Origin: DASUBV01 sp036501025
GTDB lineage: Bacteria > Actinomycetota > Actinomycetes > Streptosporangiales > Streptosporangiaceae
Reading direction: 5' to 3'
Assembly: GCA_036501025.1 (NCBI GenBank)
Contig: DASYBB010000161.1
Coordinates: 42,812 to 106,811 of the forward strand
DNA: 64,000 bases
Below the pieces are notes generated by a model. That model was not told the origin of the DNA. It did no database searches and saw only the letters and a list, made by a program, of their open reading frames with translations. Positions 23,771 through 32,585 of the stretch are shown here, piece by piece. Numbering within the stretch: position 1 is the first letter of the stretch; every line of letters starts with the position of its first letter. The translations under genes and the position numbers were made by a program.

Positions 23771-24276
23771 TGGCCCGCCTCGCTCTCGGTCAGGCCGCCC
23801 TCGGCCAGCCCGCCCTCGGTCATCGCGGCCGAGGCGGCCAGGACGGCGCGGACGATGTTGTGGTAGCCGGTGCACCGGCAGAAGTTGCCCTCCAGCCCCT
23901 CGCGCACCTGCGTCTCGGTGGGCCGGGGGTTCTCGGCCAGCAGGCTGGTCGCGGCCATCACCATGCCCGGCGTGCAGAACCCGCACTGCAGGCCGTGCTC
24001 CTGCCGGAACGCGGCCTGGACCGCGGACAGGCGGGCCGGGGTGCCGACGCCCTCGGCGGTGGTGACGTGCTGGCCCTGCGCCTGGGCCGTGAGCACGGTG
24101 CACGACTTGACCGACACCCCGTCCAGCAGCACCGTGCAGGCGCCGCACGAGGTGGTGTCGCAGCCGACGTTCGCCGCCCGCAGGCCGAGCTGATCGCGCA
24201 GGTAGTGCACGAGCAGCAGCCGCGGCTCCACGTCAGCGGACCGGGGCTCCCCGTTGACGGTGAGCTTGACCTGCAT
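23767..24276 (-). CDS. 2Fe-2S (small) subunit of xanthine dehydrogenase/CODH family
   Basis: A 169-residue protein with two [2Fe-2S] sites: CDTTSCGACTVLLDG (plant-type, about 39-53) and CGFCTPGM with CRCTGYHNI (about 100-140). It carries electrons from the molybdenum site to FAD. ATG 24276 shares a base with the large-subunit TGA and has AAGGAGG just upstream, giving tight coupling. The C-terminus carries an unusual GGLAEGGLTE repeat. Confidence 0.9.
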   Translation of the reverse strand: MQVKLTVNGEPRSADVEPRLLLVHYLRDQLGLRAANVGCDTTSCGACTVLLDGVSVKSCTVLTAQAQGQHVTTAEGVGTPARLSAVQAAFRQEHGLQCGFCTPGMVMAATSLLAENPRPTETQVREGLEGNFCRCTGYHNIVRAVLAASAAMTEGGLAEGGLTESEAGQ

Positions 24277-26558
24277 CACGCCTCCTTCTGAGCCGCTCGC
24301 AGCGCGGTCCAGACGCGCTGCGAGGTGGTCGGCATGTCGATATGGCGGACGCCGAGGTGGGCGACGGCGTCGATCACGGCGTTCTGCACCGCGGGCGTCG
24401 CGCCGATCGTGCCGGCCTCGCCGATGCCCTTGGCCCCGAGCGGGTTGTAGGTGGTCGGCGTGGCCATGTCGGCCAGCTCGAAGCTAGGCACCTCGGTGGC
24501 CGACAGGAACGGGTAGTCCGCGAAGCTCGCCGTCAGCGGGTTGCCGTCGGAGTCGTAGACGACCTCCTCCAGGAACGCCTGGGCCGCCCCCTGGGCGATG
24601 CCGCCGTGCCGCTGGCCCTCGGCCAGCAGCGGGTTCAGCACCACCCCCGCGTCGTCGACCGTGATCACGCGGCGCAGGAACGGCTTGCCGGTCTCGGTGT
24701 CCACCTCGGCGACGGCCACGTGCGTGCCGAACGGGTAGGTGGCGCCGGGCGCGGTGAAGACGGTCCGGACCAGCAGCCGCTCCTCGCGGGCCAGCGCGGC
24801 CAGCGGGACCGAGGCGTCCGGGTCGCCGGCCACCGCGAAGGCGCTGCGGTCGACGTCGAACACCAGGTCGGCGGCGCTGGCCTCGAGCTCGGCGGCGGCC
24901 CGATCCCGGGCCACCTCGATGAGCTCCTGGGACGCCTGCCGGACGGCGGAGCCGCCCTGCTGCAGGCTGCGCGAGCCGCCCGTGCCACCGCCCTCGGGGA
25001 CCAGGTCGGTGTCCCCCCACTTCAGGGTGATCTTGTCGACCGGGATGCCGAGCTCGTCGCTGGCCAGCATGGCCCAGGCCGTCTCGTGCCCCTGGCCGTG
25101 CGGCGAGGTGCCGGTCAGGATGGTGGCCGTGCCGTCCGGGTGCACCTCGACGGTGGCGTTCTCGTTCGGCGGCCCGGACTCGTCGCCGCCGCCGGTGATC
25201 TCGACGTAGGAGGCCAGGCCGATGCCGAGCTGGAGCACGTCCCCGCGCTCCCGGCGCGCGGCCTGCTCGCGGCGCAGCGCCGGGTAGTCGGCGGCGTCCA
25301 GGGCGGCGTCCAGCGCCGTCACGTAGTCGCCGCTGTCGTACAGCGCGCCGAACGCCGTCTTGTGCGGCTCGGTGAACGCGGGCAGCAGGTTCACCCGGCG
25401 GACCTCCGCCGGGTCGACGCCGACCTCCGCGGCGAACAGGTCCATGGCCCGCTCGAGCGTGGCCGTCGCCTCGGGGCGGCCCGCGCCCCGGTAGGCGCCG
25501 ATCGGGGTCGTGTTGGTGACAAGGACCGTTGCCCAGGCTTCCGCCCGCGGGATCGCATAGGGTCCCGGCGCCATAAGAATGGTGAGCGACGGCAGGACGG
25601 CCCCGATCCGCGGGTAGGCGCCCGCGTCCTGGAGGATCTCCAGCCGGTAGGCCAGCACGGTGCCGTCCCGGCGGCCGCCGATCGTGATCGTGTTCTCCTG
25701 GGCCCGGCCGTGGGTCATGGCGATCAGGTTCTCGTACCGGGTCTCGCTCCACCGGGCCGGGCGGCTCAGCTTGCGGGCCACCCAGGCCACCACGACCACC
25801 TCGGGGTCGGCGCCGAACTTGGCGCCGAACGCGCCGCCGACGTCCGGGGTGATGACCCGGATCAGCTTGCGGTCCACGGCCAGCTGGCCGGCCAGGCTGC
25901 CCAGCGCGCCCTGCGCGCCCTGGTTGGGAATCCACGCGGTCAGCCGGCCGTCGTCGCCCCACACCGCGGCCGCCCCGCGGGACTCCATCGGGGCCGGCGC
26001 GACGCGCTGGTTGACGATGGTGGCGGTCACCACGGCCTCGCAGCCGTCGAACAGGTCGTCCTGCTTCTTGGCCGGGTTGCCGAACTCGGCCACGACGTTG
26101 GTCCCGGCCGCGGGGAACAGCAGGGTGTCGCCGGCCTGGGCGGCCGGGTAGCCGATGACCGCGGGCAGCGGCTCGTAGTCCACGCTGACCAGCTCGGCCG
26201 CGTCCTCGCCCTGGTAGGGATCCTCGGTGACGACCACCGCCACCGGTTCGCCGACGAACCGGACGGTGTCCGTGGCCAGCGGCACCTGGAACATCTCCTG
26301 GTTCATCATCGGGAAGCCCTTGCGGGGCGGCAGGTCGGCCAGGTCAGCCCCGGTGAAGACCGCGACCACGCCGGGGGCTGCCACCGCGCCGCTGACGTCG
26401 ATACCGGTAATCCTGGCGTGCGCGATGGGGGACCGGACGAAGAACAGGTGGCACGCGCCGGCGAGCCGCTCGTCCACGACATCCTCGATGTACACACCCC
26501 CCGTCGTCAGGAACCGCGGATCCTCTGTCCGCAGCACGCGGGTACCCAGGATGCTCAC
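24276..26558 (-). CDS. molybdopterin (large) subunit, form II CoxL-like aldehyde/xanthine dehydrogenase family
   Basis: A 760-residue molybdenum hydroxylase subunit. Visible motifs are RFVGEPVAVVV, GGAFGAKFG, the active-site loop IGAYRGAGRPEA, TGTSPHGQGHETAWA and GIGEAGTIGATPA with the catalytic Glu near the C-terminus. AYRGAGR marks the form II group rather than true CO dehydrogenase (AYxCSFR), so the substrate is probably an aldehyde or N-heterocycle. The GTG at 26558 is preferred; AAAGGAG lies about ten bases upstream. It heads an L-S-M operon; no coxD/E/F/G maturation genes are adjacent. Confidence 0.87.
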   Translation of the reverse strand: MSILGTRVLRTEDPRFLTTGGVYIEDVVDERLAGACHLFFVRSPIAHARITGIDVSGAVAAPGVVAVFTGADLADLPPRKGFPMMNQEMFQVPLATDTVRFVGEPVAVVVTEDPYQGEDAAELVSVDYEPLPAVIGYPAAQAGDTLLFPAAGTNVVAEFGNPAKKQDDLFDGCEAVVTATIVNQRVAPAPMESRGAAAVWGDDGRLTAWIPNQGAQGALGSLAGQLAVDRKLIRVITPDVGGAFGAKFGADPEVVVVAWVARKLSRPARWSETRYENLIAMTHGRAQENTITIGGRRDGTVLAYRLEILQDAGAYPRIGAVLPSLTILMAPGPYAIPRAEAWATVLVTNTTPIGAYRGAGRPEATATLERAMDLFAAEVGVDPAEVRRVNLLPAFTEPHKTAFGALYDSGDYVTALDAALDAADYPALRREQAARRERGDVLQLGIGLASYVEITGGGDESGPPNENATVEVHPDGTATILTGTSPHGQGHETAWAMLASDELGIPVDKITLKWGDTDLVPEGGGTGGSRSLQQGGSAVRQASQELIEVARDRAAAELEASAADLVFDVDRSAFAVAGDPDASVPLAALAREERLLVRTVFTAPGATYPFGTHVAVAEVDTETGKPFLRRVITVDDAGVVLNPLLAEGQRHGGIAQGAAQAFLEEVVYDSDGNPLTASFADYPFLSATEVPSFELADMATPTTYNPLGAKGIGEAGTIGATPAVQNAVIDAVAHLGVRHIDMPTTSQRVWTALRAAQKEA

Positions 26559-26764
26559 CAGCGACCAGCTCCTTTCACAGCCCCGTGACCAGCACACCTG
26601 ATCTTGCCTGGTGCCGTTCCGGCCGGTCAAACTGGGGCCTGCCGGGCGGCGGCGCGGGAAGAAGCGCTGCCCGGCCGGGCGTTAGCGCCAGTCGGGAAAT
26701 AAGTTTCGGGCCGACGAACCAGGCTCTAACCTGGCCTTCCAGCCCATTCAGATCGGAGTCCTTC

Positions 26765-28123
26765 GTGTTTTCGCGTGCGCCAGCGCGCCCCCTGCGGGCC
26801 GCGCTGCTGCGCTTCCCAGTCCTGAGCATCCGTGATTTCCGGCTGCTGCTCGCCGACCGCCTCCTGGCCCCGGCCGCGTTCGCGTTCTCGCTGGTCGGCG
26901 TCTCGTTCGCCGTCCTGGACGCCACCGGCTCGACCGCCGACCTGTCCTACGTGCTGGCCGCCCAGATCGTGCCGTCGCTGGTCTTCACCCTGGTCGGCGG
27001 CGTGGTCGCCGACCGGATCCGGCCCCAGCTGGTCATCGTGGCCGGCAACTGCATGATCGCCCTCGGCGAGGGCATGTTCGGCATCCTGGTGCTGACCGGC
27101 CATCCGGCACTGTGGCAGATGATCGCGCTGGAGATCGTCACCGGAACCGGCATGGCCATCTTCTACCCGGCGTCCCAGGCCCTGCTGCCCCGGCTGGTCC
27201 CCGAGAGCCTGCTGCAGCAGGCCAGCGCGATCAGCCGGCTGGGGATGAACGCCGGCCAGATGGGCGGCGCCGTGGTGGCCGGCCTGGCCGTGGCCGCCGT
27301 CGGCCCCGGCTGGGCGCTGGCCGCGTGCGGCGCCGGGACGCTCGGTACCGTGCCGCTCATGCTCAGCCTGCGGGTGCCCGCCCACGAGCGGGTCGAGGGC
27401 GCCAGCGGCATGCTCCGGGACCTGCGCGAGGGCTGGTCGGAGTTCCGGTCGCACACCTGGCTGTGGGTCATCGTCGCGGAGTTCTGCGTCATCATGATGG
27501 CCTGGTACGGCGCGTTCCAGGTGCTCGGCCCGGTGGTGGCCCGGGCGCACCTGGGCGGCGCCGCCGCGTGGGGCGCGATCACCGCGGCCGACGCGGTGGG
27601 CCTGATCGTCGGCGGCCTGGCCTCGCTGAAGTTCCGGCCGCGGCGGCCGATGCTGTTCGTGGTGCTGATCGGCGGGTCGATCGCGATCTCGCCGCTGTCC
27701 CTGGCCGGGCCGTGGCCGCTGCCGCTGATCTGCCTGACCTCGCTCGGCCTCGGCATCGCGGTCGAGATGATGATGGTGCAGTGGACCGTCGCCATGGCCC
27801 AGAGCATCCCGCCGCGGGTGCTGGCCCGGGTGTCGTCCTACGATGCGCTCGGCTCGGTCATGACCATGCCGGCCGGCGCCCTGGTGGCCGGCCCGGTCGC
27901 CGCCGCGATCGGCGTGCCGGCCACCCAGTACGGCGCCGCCGCCCTGATCCTGGCGGCGTCCCTGCTGGCCCTCATCCCGCGCGACGTCCGCCAGCGCCGC
28001 GCGGTCCCGCTCGCCGGGATCGACACCGGGACCGAGGCCGGGACCGAGGCCGGGACCGTGGCCGGGGCCGTGGCCGGGGCCGTGGCCGGGGCCGTGGCCG
28101 CCGCCCCGGCGAGCGCTTCGTGA
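26765..28123 (+). CDS. MFS transporter (enterobactin-exporter-like)
   Basis: A 452-residue major facilitator with about 12 membrane segments. The start FSRAPARPLRAALLRFPVLSIRDFRLLLADRLL, and motif A-like GGVVADRIRP in the 2-3 loop, place it among EntS-like drug or siderophore exporters. The GTG at 26765 has GGAG seven bases upstream; an in-frame extension upstream is not membrane-like. The C-terminal tail holds a simple repeat (TEAG/AVAG units) encoded by 12-base repeats at about 28026-28100, a likely site of length variation. It is convergent with the ABC exporter with one base between stops. Confidence 0.85.
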   Translation: MFSRAPARPLRAALLRFPVLSIRDFRLLLADRLLAPAAFAFSLVGVSFAVLDATGSTADLSYVLAAQIVPSLVFTLVGGVVADRIRPQLVIVAGNCMIALGEGMFGILVLTGHPALWQMIALEIVTGTGMAIFYPASQALLPRLVPESLLQQASAISRLGMNAGQMGGAVVAGLAVAAVGPGWALAACGAGTLGTVPLMLSLRVPAHERVEGASGMLRDLREGWSEFRSHTWLWVIVAEFCVIMMAWYGAFQVLGPVVARAHLGGAAAWGAITAADAVGLIVGGLASLKFRPRRPMLFVVLIGGSIAISPLSLAGPWPLPLICLTSLGLGIAVEMMMVQWTVAMAQSIPPRVLARVSSYDALGSVMTMPAGALVAGPVAAAIGVPATQYGAAALILAASLLALIPRDVRQRRAVPLAGIDTGTEAGTEAGTVAGAVAGAVAGAVAAAPASAS

Positions 28124-28124
28124 G

Positions 28125-31100
28125 CTACGCCACCAGCTCGCCGGTCCCGGCGAACGCGGCCCACAGCGCCGCGTAGCTGCCGTCGGCCGCCAGCAGCCCC
28201 GCGTGCGTGCCCACCTCCGCGATCTGCCCGTTCTCCAGCACCACGATGCGGTCGGCGCGGGAGGCGGTGGTCAGGCGGTGCGCCACGACCAGCGTGGTGC
28301 GGTGCGCGGCGAGCTGCTCGGTGGCCCGGTTGACCTCGGCCTCGGCGGCCAGGTCGAGGGCGGCGGTGGCCTCGTCCAGCAGCAGGATGGCCGGGTCGAC
28401 CAGGTAGGCCCGGGCCAGCGCGATGAGCTGGCGCTGGCCCGCGGCCAGGTTGCGGCCGCGCTCGGTCACCGGGTGGGCGAACCCGCCGGGCAGCCGGGCG
28501 ATCATCTCGATGGCGCCCACGCCGCGGGCCGCGGCCTCCACCTCGGCGTCGCTCGCCTCCGGCCGGCCGTAGGCGATCGCGTCCCGCACGGTGCCCGCGA
28601 ACAGGTAGGTCTCCTGCGGCACCACGCCGAGCTGCTGCCGGTAGTGGCTGAGCTCGAACGAGCGGATGTCGGTGCCGTCGACCAGCACGCTGCCGGAGGT
28701 GGCGTCGTAGAACCGCGCCACCAGCTTGACCACGGTGGACTTGCCCGCCCCGGTCTGGCCGACCAGCGCCACGGTCTCGCCCGGCGCGACGGTCAGGCTG
28801 ATGCCGCCGATCGCCTCCCGGTTGGCGGTCGAGTAGGCGAAGTGGACGTCGCGCAGCTCGATCCCGCCGCGGAGCCGGCCGGGCTCGACGGGGTGCGCGG
28901 CGGCCGGGGTGCTGGTCGGCATGCGCAGCAGGTCCTTGATCCGGGCCAGCCCGACCGACGCCTGCTGGAAGCCGTCGAAGACCTGGGACAGCTGCTGCAC
29001 CGGCGAGAACAGCGAGTCGATGTACAGCAGGTAGGCGATCAGGCCGCCCGCGGTCAGGATCCCGGCCCGGACCTGCCCGGCCGCGACGAACAGGACCAGC
29101 GCGCCGGCGATAGTGGACAGCGCCTGGACGAACGGGAAGTAGACCGCGATGTACCGCTGGGCCCGCAGCCGGGACCGGCGGTAGTCGCTGCTCAGGCCGC
29201 CGAACCGGTCCCGGTTGACCTGCTCCCGGCGGTAGGCCTGGGCGACGCGCAGCCCGGACACGTTCTCGGCCAGGTCGGCGTTGACGATGCTGACCTTCTC
29301 CCGGGCCTCGGCGTACGCCCGGGACGACTTGACCCGGAACAGCACCGTCGCCGCGACCAGGAACGGCAGCACCAGGAACACCGTGAGCGCCAGGCGGACG
29401 TTGATGAACAGCAGCGCGATCAGCACGCCGAGGAACGTCAGCACCGAGTTGACCATGGTGATCAGCCCGGTCTGCAGGAACGAGGACAGGGCGTCCACGT
29501 CCGTCGTCATCCGGGTCATGATCCGGCCGGCCATCTCGCGCTCGTAGAAGTCGATGCCGAGCCGCTGCAGGTGGGAGAAGATCTTCACCCGCAGCACGTA
29601 GAGCACCCGCTCGCCGTTGCGGCCGACCACGACGGTCTGCACCCGGTTCACGACCCAGTCGGCCAGCACGATGGCCAGCGCCGCGATCGAGATCACGATG
29701 ATCGTCTTGAACTCGTGCTTCTCCACGCCGCCGTCGATGCCGCCGCGCACCAGCCACGGCTGGGCCACGCCGGCCAGCGCGTCCAGGCCGTCCAGGATCA
29801 GCCCGATCAGGAACGCGATGGCGAACGGCCGCAGCAGCCGCCGCAGCGTGAAGCGCGGGTCGGGCGCCCGGGCCTGCTGCCGGGACACGTCGGGGGTGTC
29901 GGTGGCGGGCGGCAGCGCGGCCACGCTGGCCAGCAGCTCCGGCGACGGCGGCACCCCGGCCAGCATGCCCTCGGCCATCCCGCCCCCGGCGCGCCCGGCG
30001 GCGGCCCGGCCCCGGGCGCCGCCGCCCCCGCCGCGGCCGATCTGGTTCCCGGCCACCGCGGCCAGCCGCTCGGCGGCCGCGTCGGTCAGCGCCGCGACCG
30101 GGTCCGGGGCGGGCTGCGCGGGCCACAGGCTCGGGGTGACCTGCCCGGCAGCGGGCGGGCGCCGGATAGCGAGCTCCCGCTGGCGGCCATCGTTCTGGTA
30201 GAAGGACAGTGCGCCCGCGTCAACGCCCTCGGCGTCCTCGCCCGGCCCGGCCAGCAGCAGCCGGTAGAGCGGGCACCGCGCGGTCAGCTCCTCGTGGGTG
30301 CCGAGGTCGACCAGCTGGCCCTCGTCCAGCACCGCGATCCGGCTGGCCAGCTGCAGGGTGGACCGGCGGTGGGCGATCAGCAGCGTGGTGCGGCCGGCCA
30401 TCACCTTGCGCAGGGTGGCGTGGATCTGCGCTTCCATCCGGGCGTCGATGGCCGAGGTGGCGTCGTCGAGGACCAGGATGGACGGGTTGGTGATCAGCGC
30501 CCGGGCCAGCGCGACCCGCTGCCGCTGGCCGCCGGACAGGGTCAGGCCCTGCTCGCCGACGACCGTGTCGTAGCCGTGGGGCAGCTCGCTGATGAAGCCG
30601 TCCGCCTCGGCCGCCCGGGCGGCGGCGATGACCTGCTCGCGGGTGGCGTCCGGCCGCCCGTAGGCGATGTTGGCCGCGACCGACTCGGAGAACAGGAAGC
30701 TCTCCTCCAGGACCAGGCCGATCGCCCCCCGCAGCGACTCCAGGGTCAGGTCCCGGACGTCCTGGCCGCCGACCCGGACCGCGCCGGCGGAGATGTCGTA
30801 GAAGCGGGGGAGCAGCAGCGACAGGGTGGACTTGCCCGACCCCGAGGTACCGACCACCGCGATCGTCTCGCCCGGCGCGACCCGCAGTGACAGCCCGCGC
30901 AGTACCGGCTGGGAGGGCACGTAGCCGAAGGTCACGTTGTCCAGCTCGACGCCGTCCGGGCCGGCCGGCAGCACGGCGGCGCCCGGCTTCTCGGTGATCA
31001 CCGGGCGGGAGTCGATCACCTCGAACACCCGGATCACGCTGGCCCGCGCCTGCTGGCCGATGGTGATCAGGCCGGTCAGGGCGCGCACCGGCGCGACCAT

Positions 31101-31961
31101 CTGGACCAGGTAGGAGGAGAACGCGAGGAAGGTGCCGAGCTGGATCTCGCCGCGGACGGCCAGCCACCCGCCCAGGGCCAGCACGCCGACCTGGCCCAGC
31201 GACGGCAGGGCCTGCAGGGCCGGCCCGTAGCGGGCGGTCAGCCGCACGGCGCGCACCCGGCTCGCGTACAGCAGCCGGCCGGCCCCCTCCAGCCGCTCGA
31301 TCTCCTGCTCCTCCTGGCCGAACCCCTTGACCACGCGGACGCCGGTCACCGCGCCCTCGACCGACCCGGCCACGTTGGCGGCCTGCTGCTGGGCGTCCCA
31401 GCTGGCCGGGAACAGCCGCTTGCGGGACCGCACGGAGATCCACAGCAGCGACGGGCCGACGGCCAGGGCGACCAGCGTCAGCAGCGGCGACAGGACGGCC
31501 ATGACCACGATGGACAGCACGAACAGCACGACGCTGCCGAGCAGCATCGGGATGATCGACAGCAGCTGCTGGATCATGTTGAGGTCGGAGATCGACCGGC
31601 TGACGATCTGCCCGGTCTGCAGCTGGTCCTGGCGGGCGCCGTCCAGCCGGGTCAGCGACGCGAACAGCTCCGTCCGCAGGTCGTGCTGGACGTCCAGGGA
31701 CAGCTGGCCGCCCCGGTAGCGGCGGTAGTAGACCCCGATGAAGCCGAGCACGGCCATGACGATGAGCAGCGTGGCGCCCGGCCAGATGGGCTGCTTGTGG
31801 GACAGGATCGCGTCGTCCACGATGTCCCGCTGGATCAGCGGGATGACCAGCGTGACCAGCGTGTACAGCAGCGAGCCGCCGAGCGCGATGAGCTCCAGGC
31901 GCTTGTGCCGCCAGCAGTAGCCCGCCAGCCGCCGGATCCAGCGCTCGTCCGGGGCGCTCAT
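28125..31961 (-). CDS. fused two-unit ABC exporter with asymmetric ATPase sites
   Basis: A 1278-residue chain with the order TMD-NBD-linker-TMD-NBD. NBD1 has GTSGSGKST (about 370), a full LSGGQ signature and Walker B ending VLDDATSA, where Asp replaces the catalytic Glu. NBD2 has GQTGAGKST (about 1063), a changed signature LAAGQ and a normal LLLDEATA. This is the pattern of heterodimeric exporters such as TM287/288 or BmrCD with one degenerate and one active site, here on one polypeptide. The linker near 600-690 is Gly/Ala-rich. It probably exports drugs or lipids. Its ATG overlaps the marR stop (ATGA). Confidence 0.9.
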   Translation of the reverse strand: MSAPDERWIRRLAGYCWRHKRLELIALGGSLLYTLVTLVIPLIQRDIVDDAILSHKQPIWPGATLLIVMAVLGFIGVYYRRYRGGQLSLDVQHDLRTELFASLTRLDGARQDQLQTGQIVSRSISDLNMIQQLLSIIPMLLGSVVLFVLSIVVMAVLSPLLTLVALAVGPSLLWISVRSRKRLFPASWDAQQQAANVAGSVEGAVTGVRVVKGFGQEEQEIERLEGAGRLLYASRVRAVRLTARYGPALQALPSLGQVGVLALGGWLAVRGEIQLGTFLAFSSYLVQMVAPVRALTGLITIGQQARASVIRVFEVIDSRPVITEKPGAAVLPAGPDGVELDNVTFGYVPSQPVLRGLSLRVAPGETIAVVGTSGSGKSTLSLLLPRFYDISAGAVRVGGQDVRDLTLESLRGAIGLVLEESFLFSESVAANIAYGRPDATREQVIAAARAAEADGFISELPHGYDTVVGEQGLTLSGGQRQRVALARALITNPSILVLDDATSAIDARMEAQIHATLRKVMAGRTTLLIAHRRSTLQLASRIAVLDEGQLVDLGTHEELTARCPLYRLLLAGPGEDAEGVDAGALSFYQNDGRQRELAIRRPPAAGQVTPSLWPAQPAPDPVAALTDAAAERLAAVAGNQIGRGGGGGARGRAAAGRAGGGMAEGMLAGVPPSPELLASVAALPPATDTPDVSRQQARAPDPRFTLRRLLRPFAIAFLIGLILDGLDALAGVAQPWLVRGGIDGGVEKHEFKTIIVISIAALAIVLADWVVNRVQTVVVGRNGERVLYVLRVKIFSHLQRLGIDFYEREMAGRIMTRMTTDVDALSSFLQTGLITMVNSVLTFLGVLIALLFINVRLALTVFLVLPFLVAATVLFRVKSSRAYAEAREKVSIVNADLAENVSGLRVAQAYRREQVNRDRFGGLSSDYRRSRLRAQRYIAVYFPFVQALSTIAGALVLFVAAGQVRAGILTAGGLIAYLLYIDSLFSPVQQLSQVFDGFQQASVGLARIKDLLRMPTSTPAAAHPVEPGRLRGGIELRDVHFAYSTANREAIGGISLTVAPGETVALVGQTGAGKSTVVKLVARFYDATSGSVLVDGTDIRSFELSHYRQQLGVVPQETYLFAGTVRDAIAYGRPEASDAEVEAAARGVGAIEMIARLPGGFAHPVTERGRNLAAGQRQLIALARAYLVDPAILLLDEATAALDLAAEAEVNRATEQLAAHRTTLVVAHRLTTASRADRIVVLENGQIAEVGTHAGLLAADGSYAALWAAFAGTGELVA

Positions 31962-32494
31962 GCGCGCCCCGGCCGCGCCGCTGCGGCACCGGGATTAAGG
32001 GCATGACCTGGCGAAACGGGGCCGTGGGGGATGCTGCCGCGCAAGTGGCGGAGCTCGTCCAGGGCGGCCCCGACCAGGGCCAGGCCGGACTGGATCCGGG
32101 CGCTGTCGCCGGTCAGGTCGAGCACCTGGCTGAGCCAGTCCGCGTACGCGGTGTCGGCCCGCCCGACGGCGGCGTCGCCCGCGTCGGTCAGGTGCAGCCG
32201 GACCACGCGCCGGTCGCCGGGCTCGGCCTCGCGCCGGGCCAGCCCGGCGCCGACCAGGCTGTCGGCGATGGCGGTGAGCGTCGGCCGGGCCACGGCCAGC
32301 CGCTCGGCCAGCCGCGCCGAGCGCTCGCCGCCGGCCCCGGCCAGCTTCAGGATCCGGTACTGCTGCGGGCTCAGGCCCGAGTCCACCCGCTCCAGCGCGC
32401 GGGACAGGCGCATCAGCGTCAGCACCGCGCCCAGCGGGTCGTCGGAAGAATCGGGATCGGCGTCCGGGAGGGCGTCCACGCGCAAGCTGAGCAT
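31958..32494 (-). CDS. MarR family transcriptional regulator
   Basis: A 178-residue protein with the MarR winged helix: SGLSPQQYRILKLAG, ARLAERLAVARPTLTAIADSLVGAGLARREAEPGDRRVVRLHLTDAG (the DxRxxxLxLT wing, about 92-105). It overlaps the ABC exporter start, so regulator and exporter form one coupled unit, the usual arrangement for a ligand-released repressor of an efflux pump. Direct repeats upstream may be its site. Confidence 0.88.
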   Translation of the reverse strand: MLSLRVDALPDADPDSSDDPLGAVLTLMRLSRALERVDSGLSPQQYRILKLAGAGGERSARLAERLAVARPTLTAIADSLVGAGLARREAEPGDRRVVRLHLTDAGDAAVGRADTAYADWLSQVLDLTGDSARIQSGLALVGAALDELRHLRGSIPHGPVSPGHALNPGAAAARPGRA

Positions 32495-32517
32495 CTCCTT
32501 GGTACGGGACTCATACA

Positions 32518-32550
32518 GTTCGCCAGACTAACAAAGTTGCCAGAGTAGTT
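32518..32550. promoter_or_regulatory. GCCAGA direct repeats upstream of marR
   Basis: GTTCGCCAGACTA (from 32518) and GTTGCCAGAGTA (from 32536) are near-identical, with GCCAGA copies 17 bases apart, in a notably lower-GC stretch just upstream of the marR ATG. A MarR binding site or promoter element is likely by position; MarR sites are usually palindromic, so the assignment is weak. Confidence 0.35.
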
Positions 32551-32585
32551 GTTCCCGCTAACGACCCGCGGGTCAGCGGCGGGCG

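Noticed and set aside
24276..26558. Aerobic carbon monoxide dehydrogenase (coxL)
   Set aside because: The active-site loop is AYRGAGR, not AYxCSFR, so CO oxidation should not be claimed.
28203..30890. An 895-codon open frame on the forward strand
   Set aside because: Mirror of the fused ABC exporter; the exporter's motifs are complete on the other strand.
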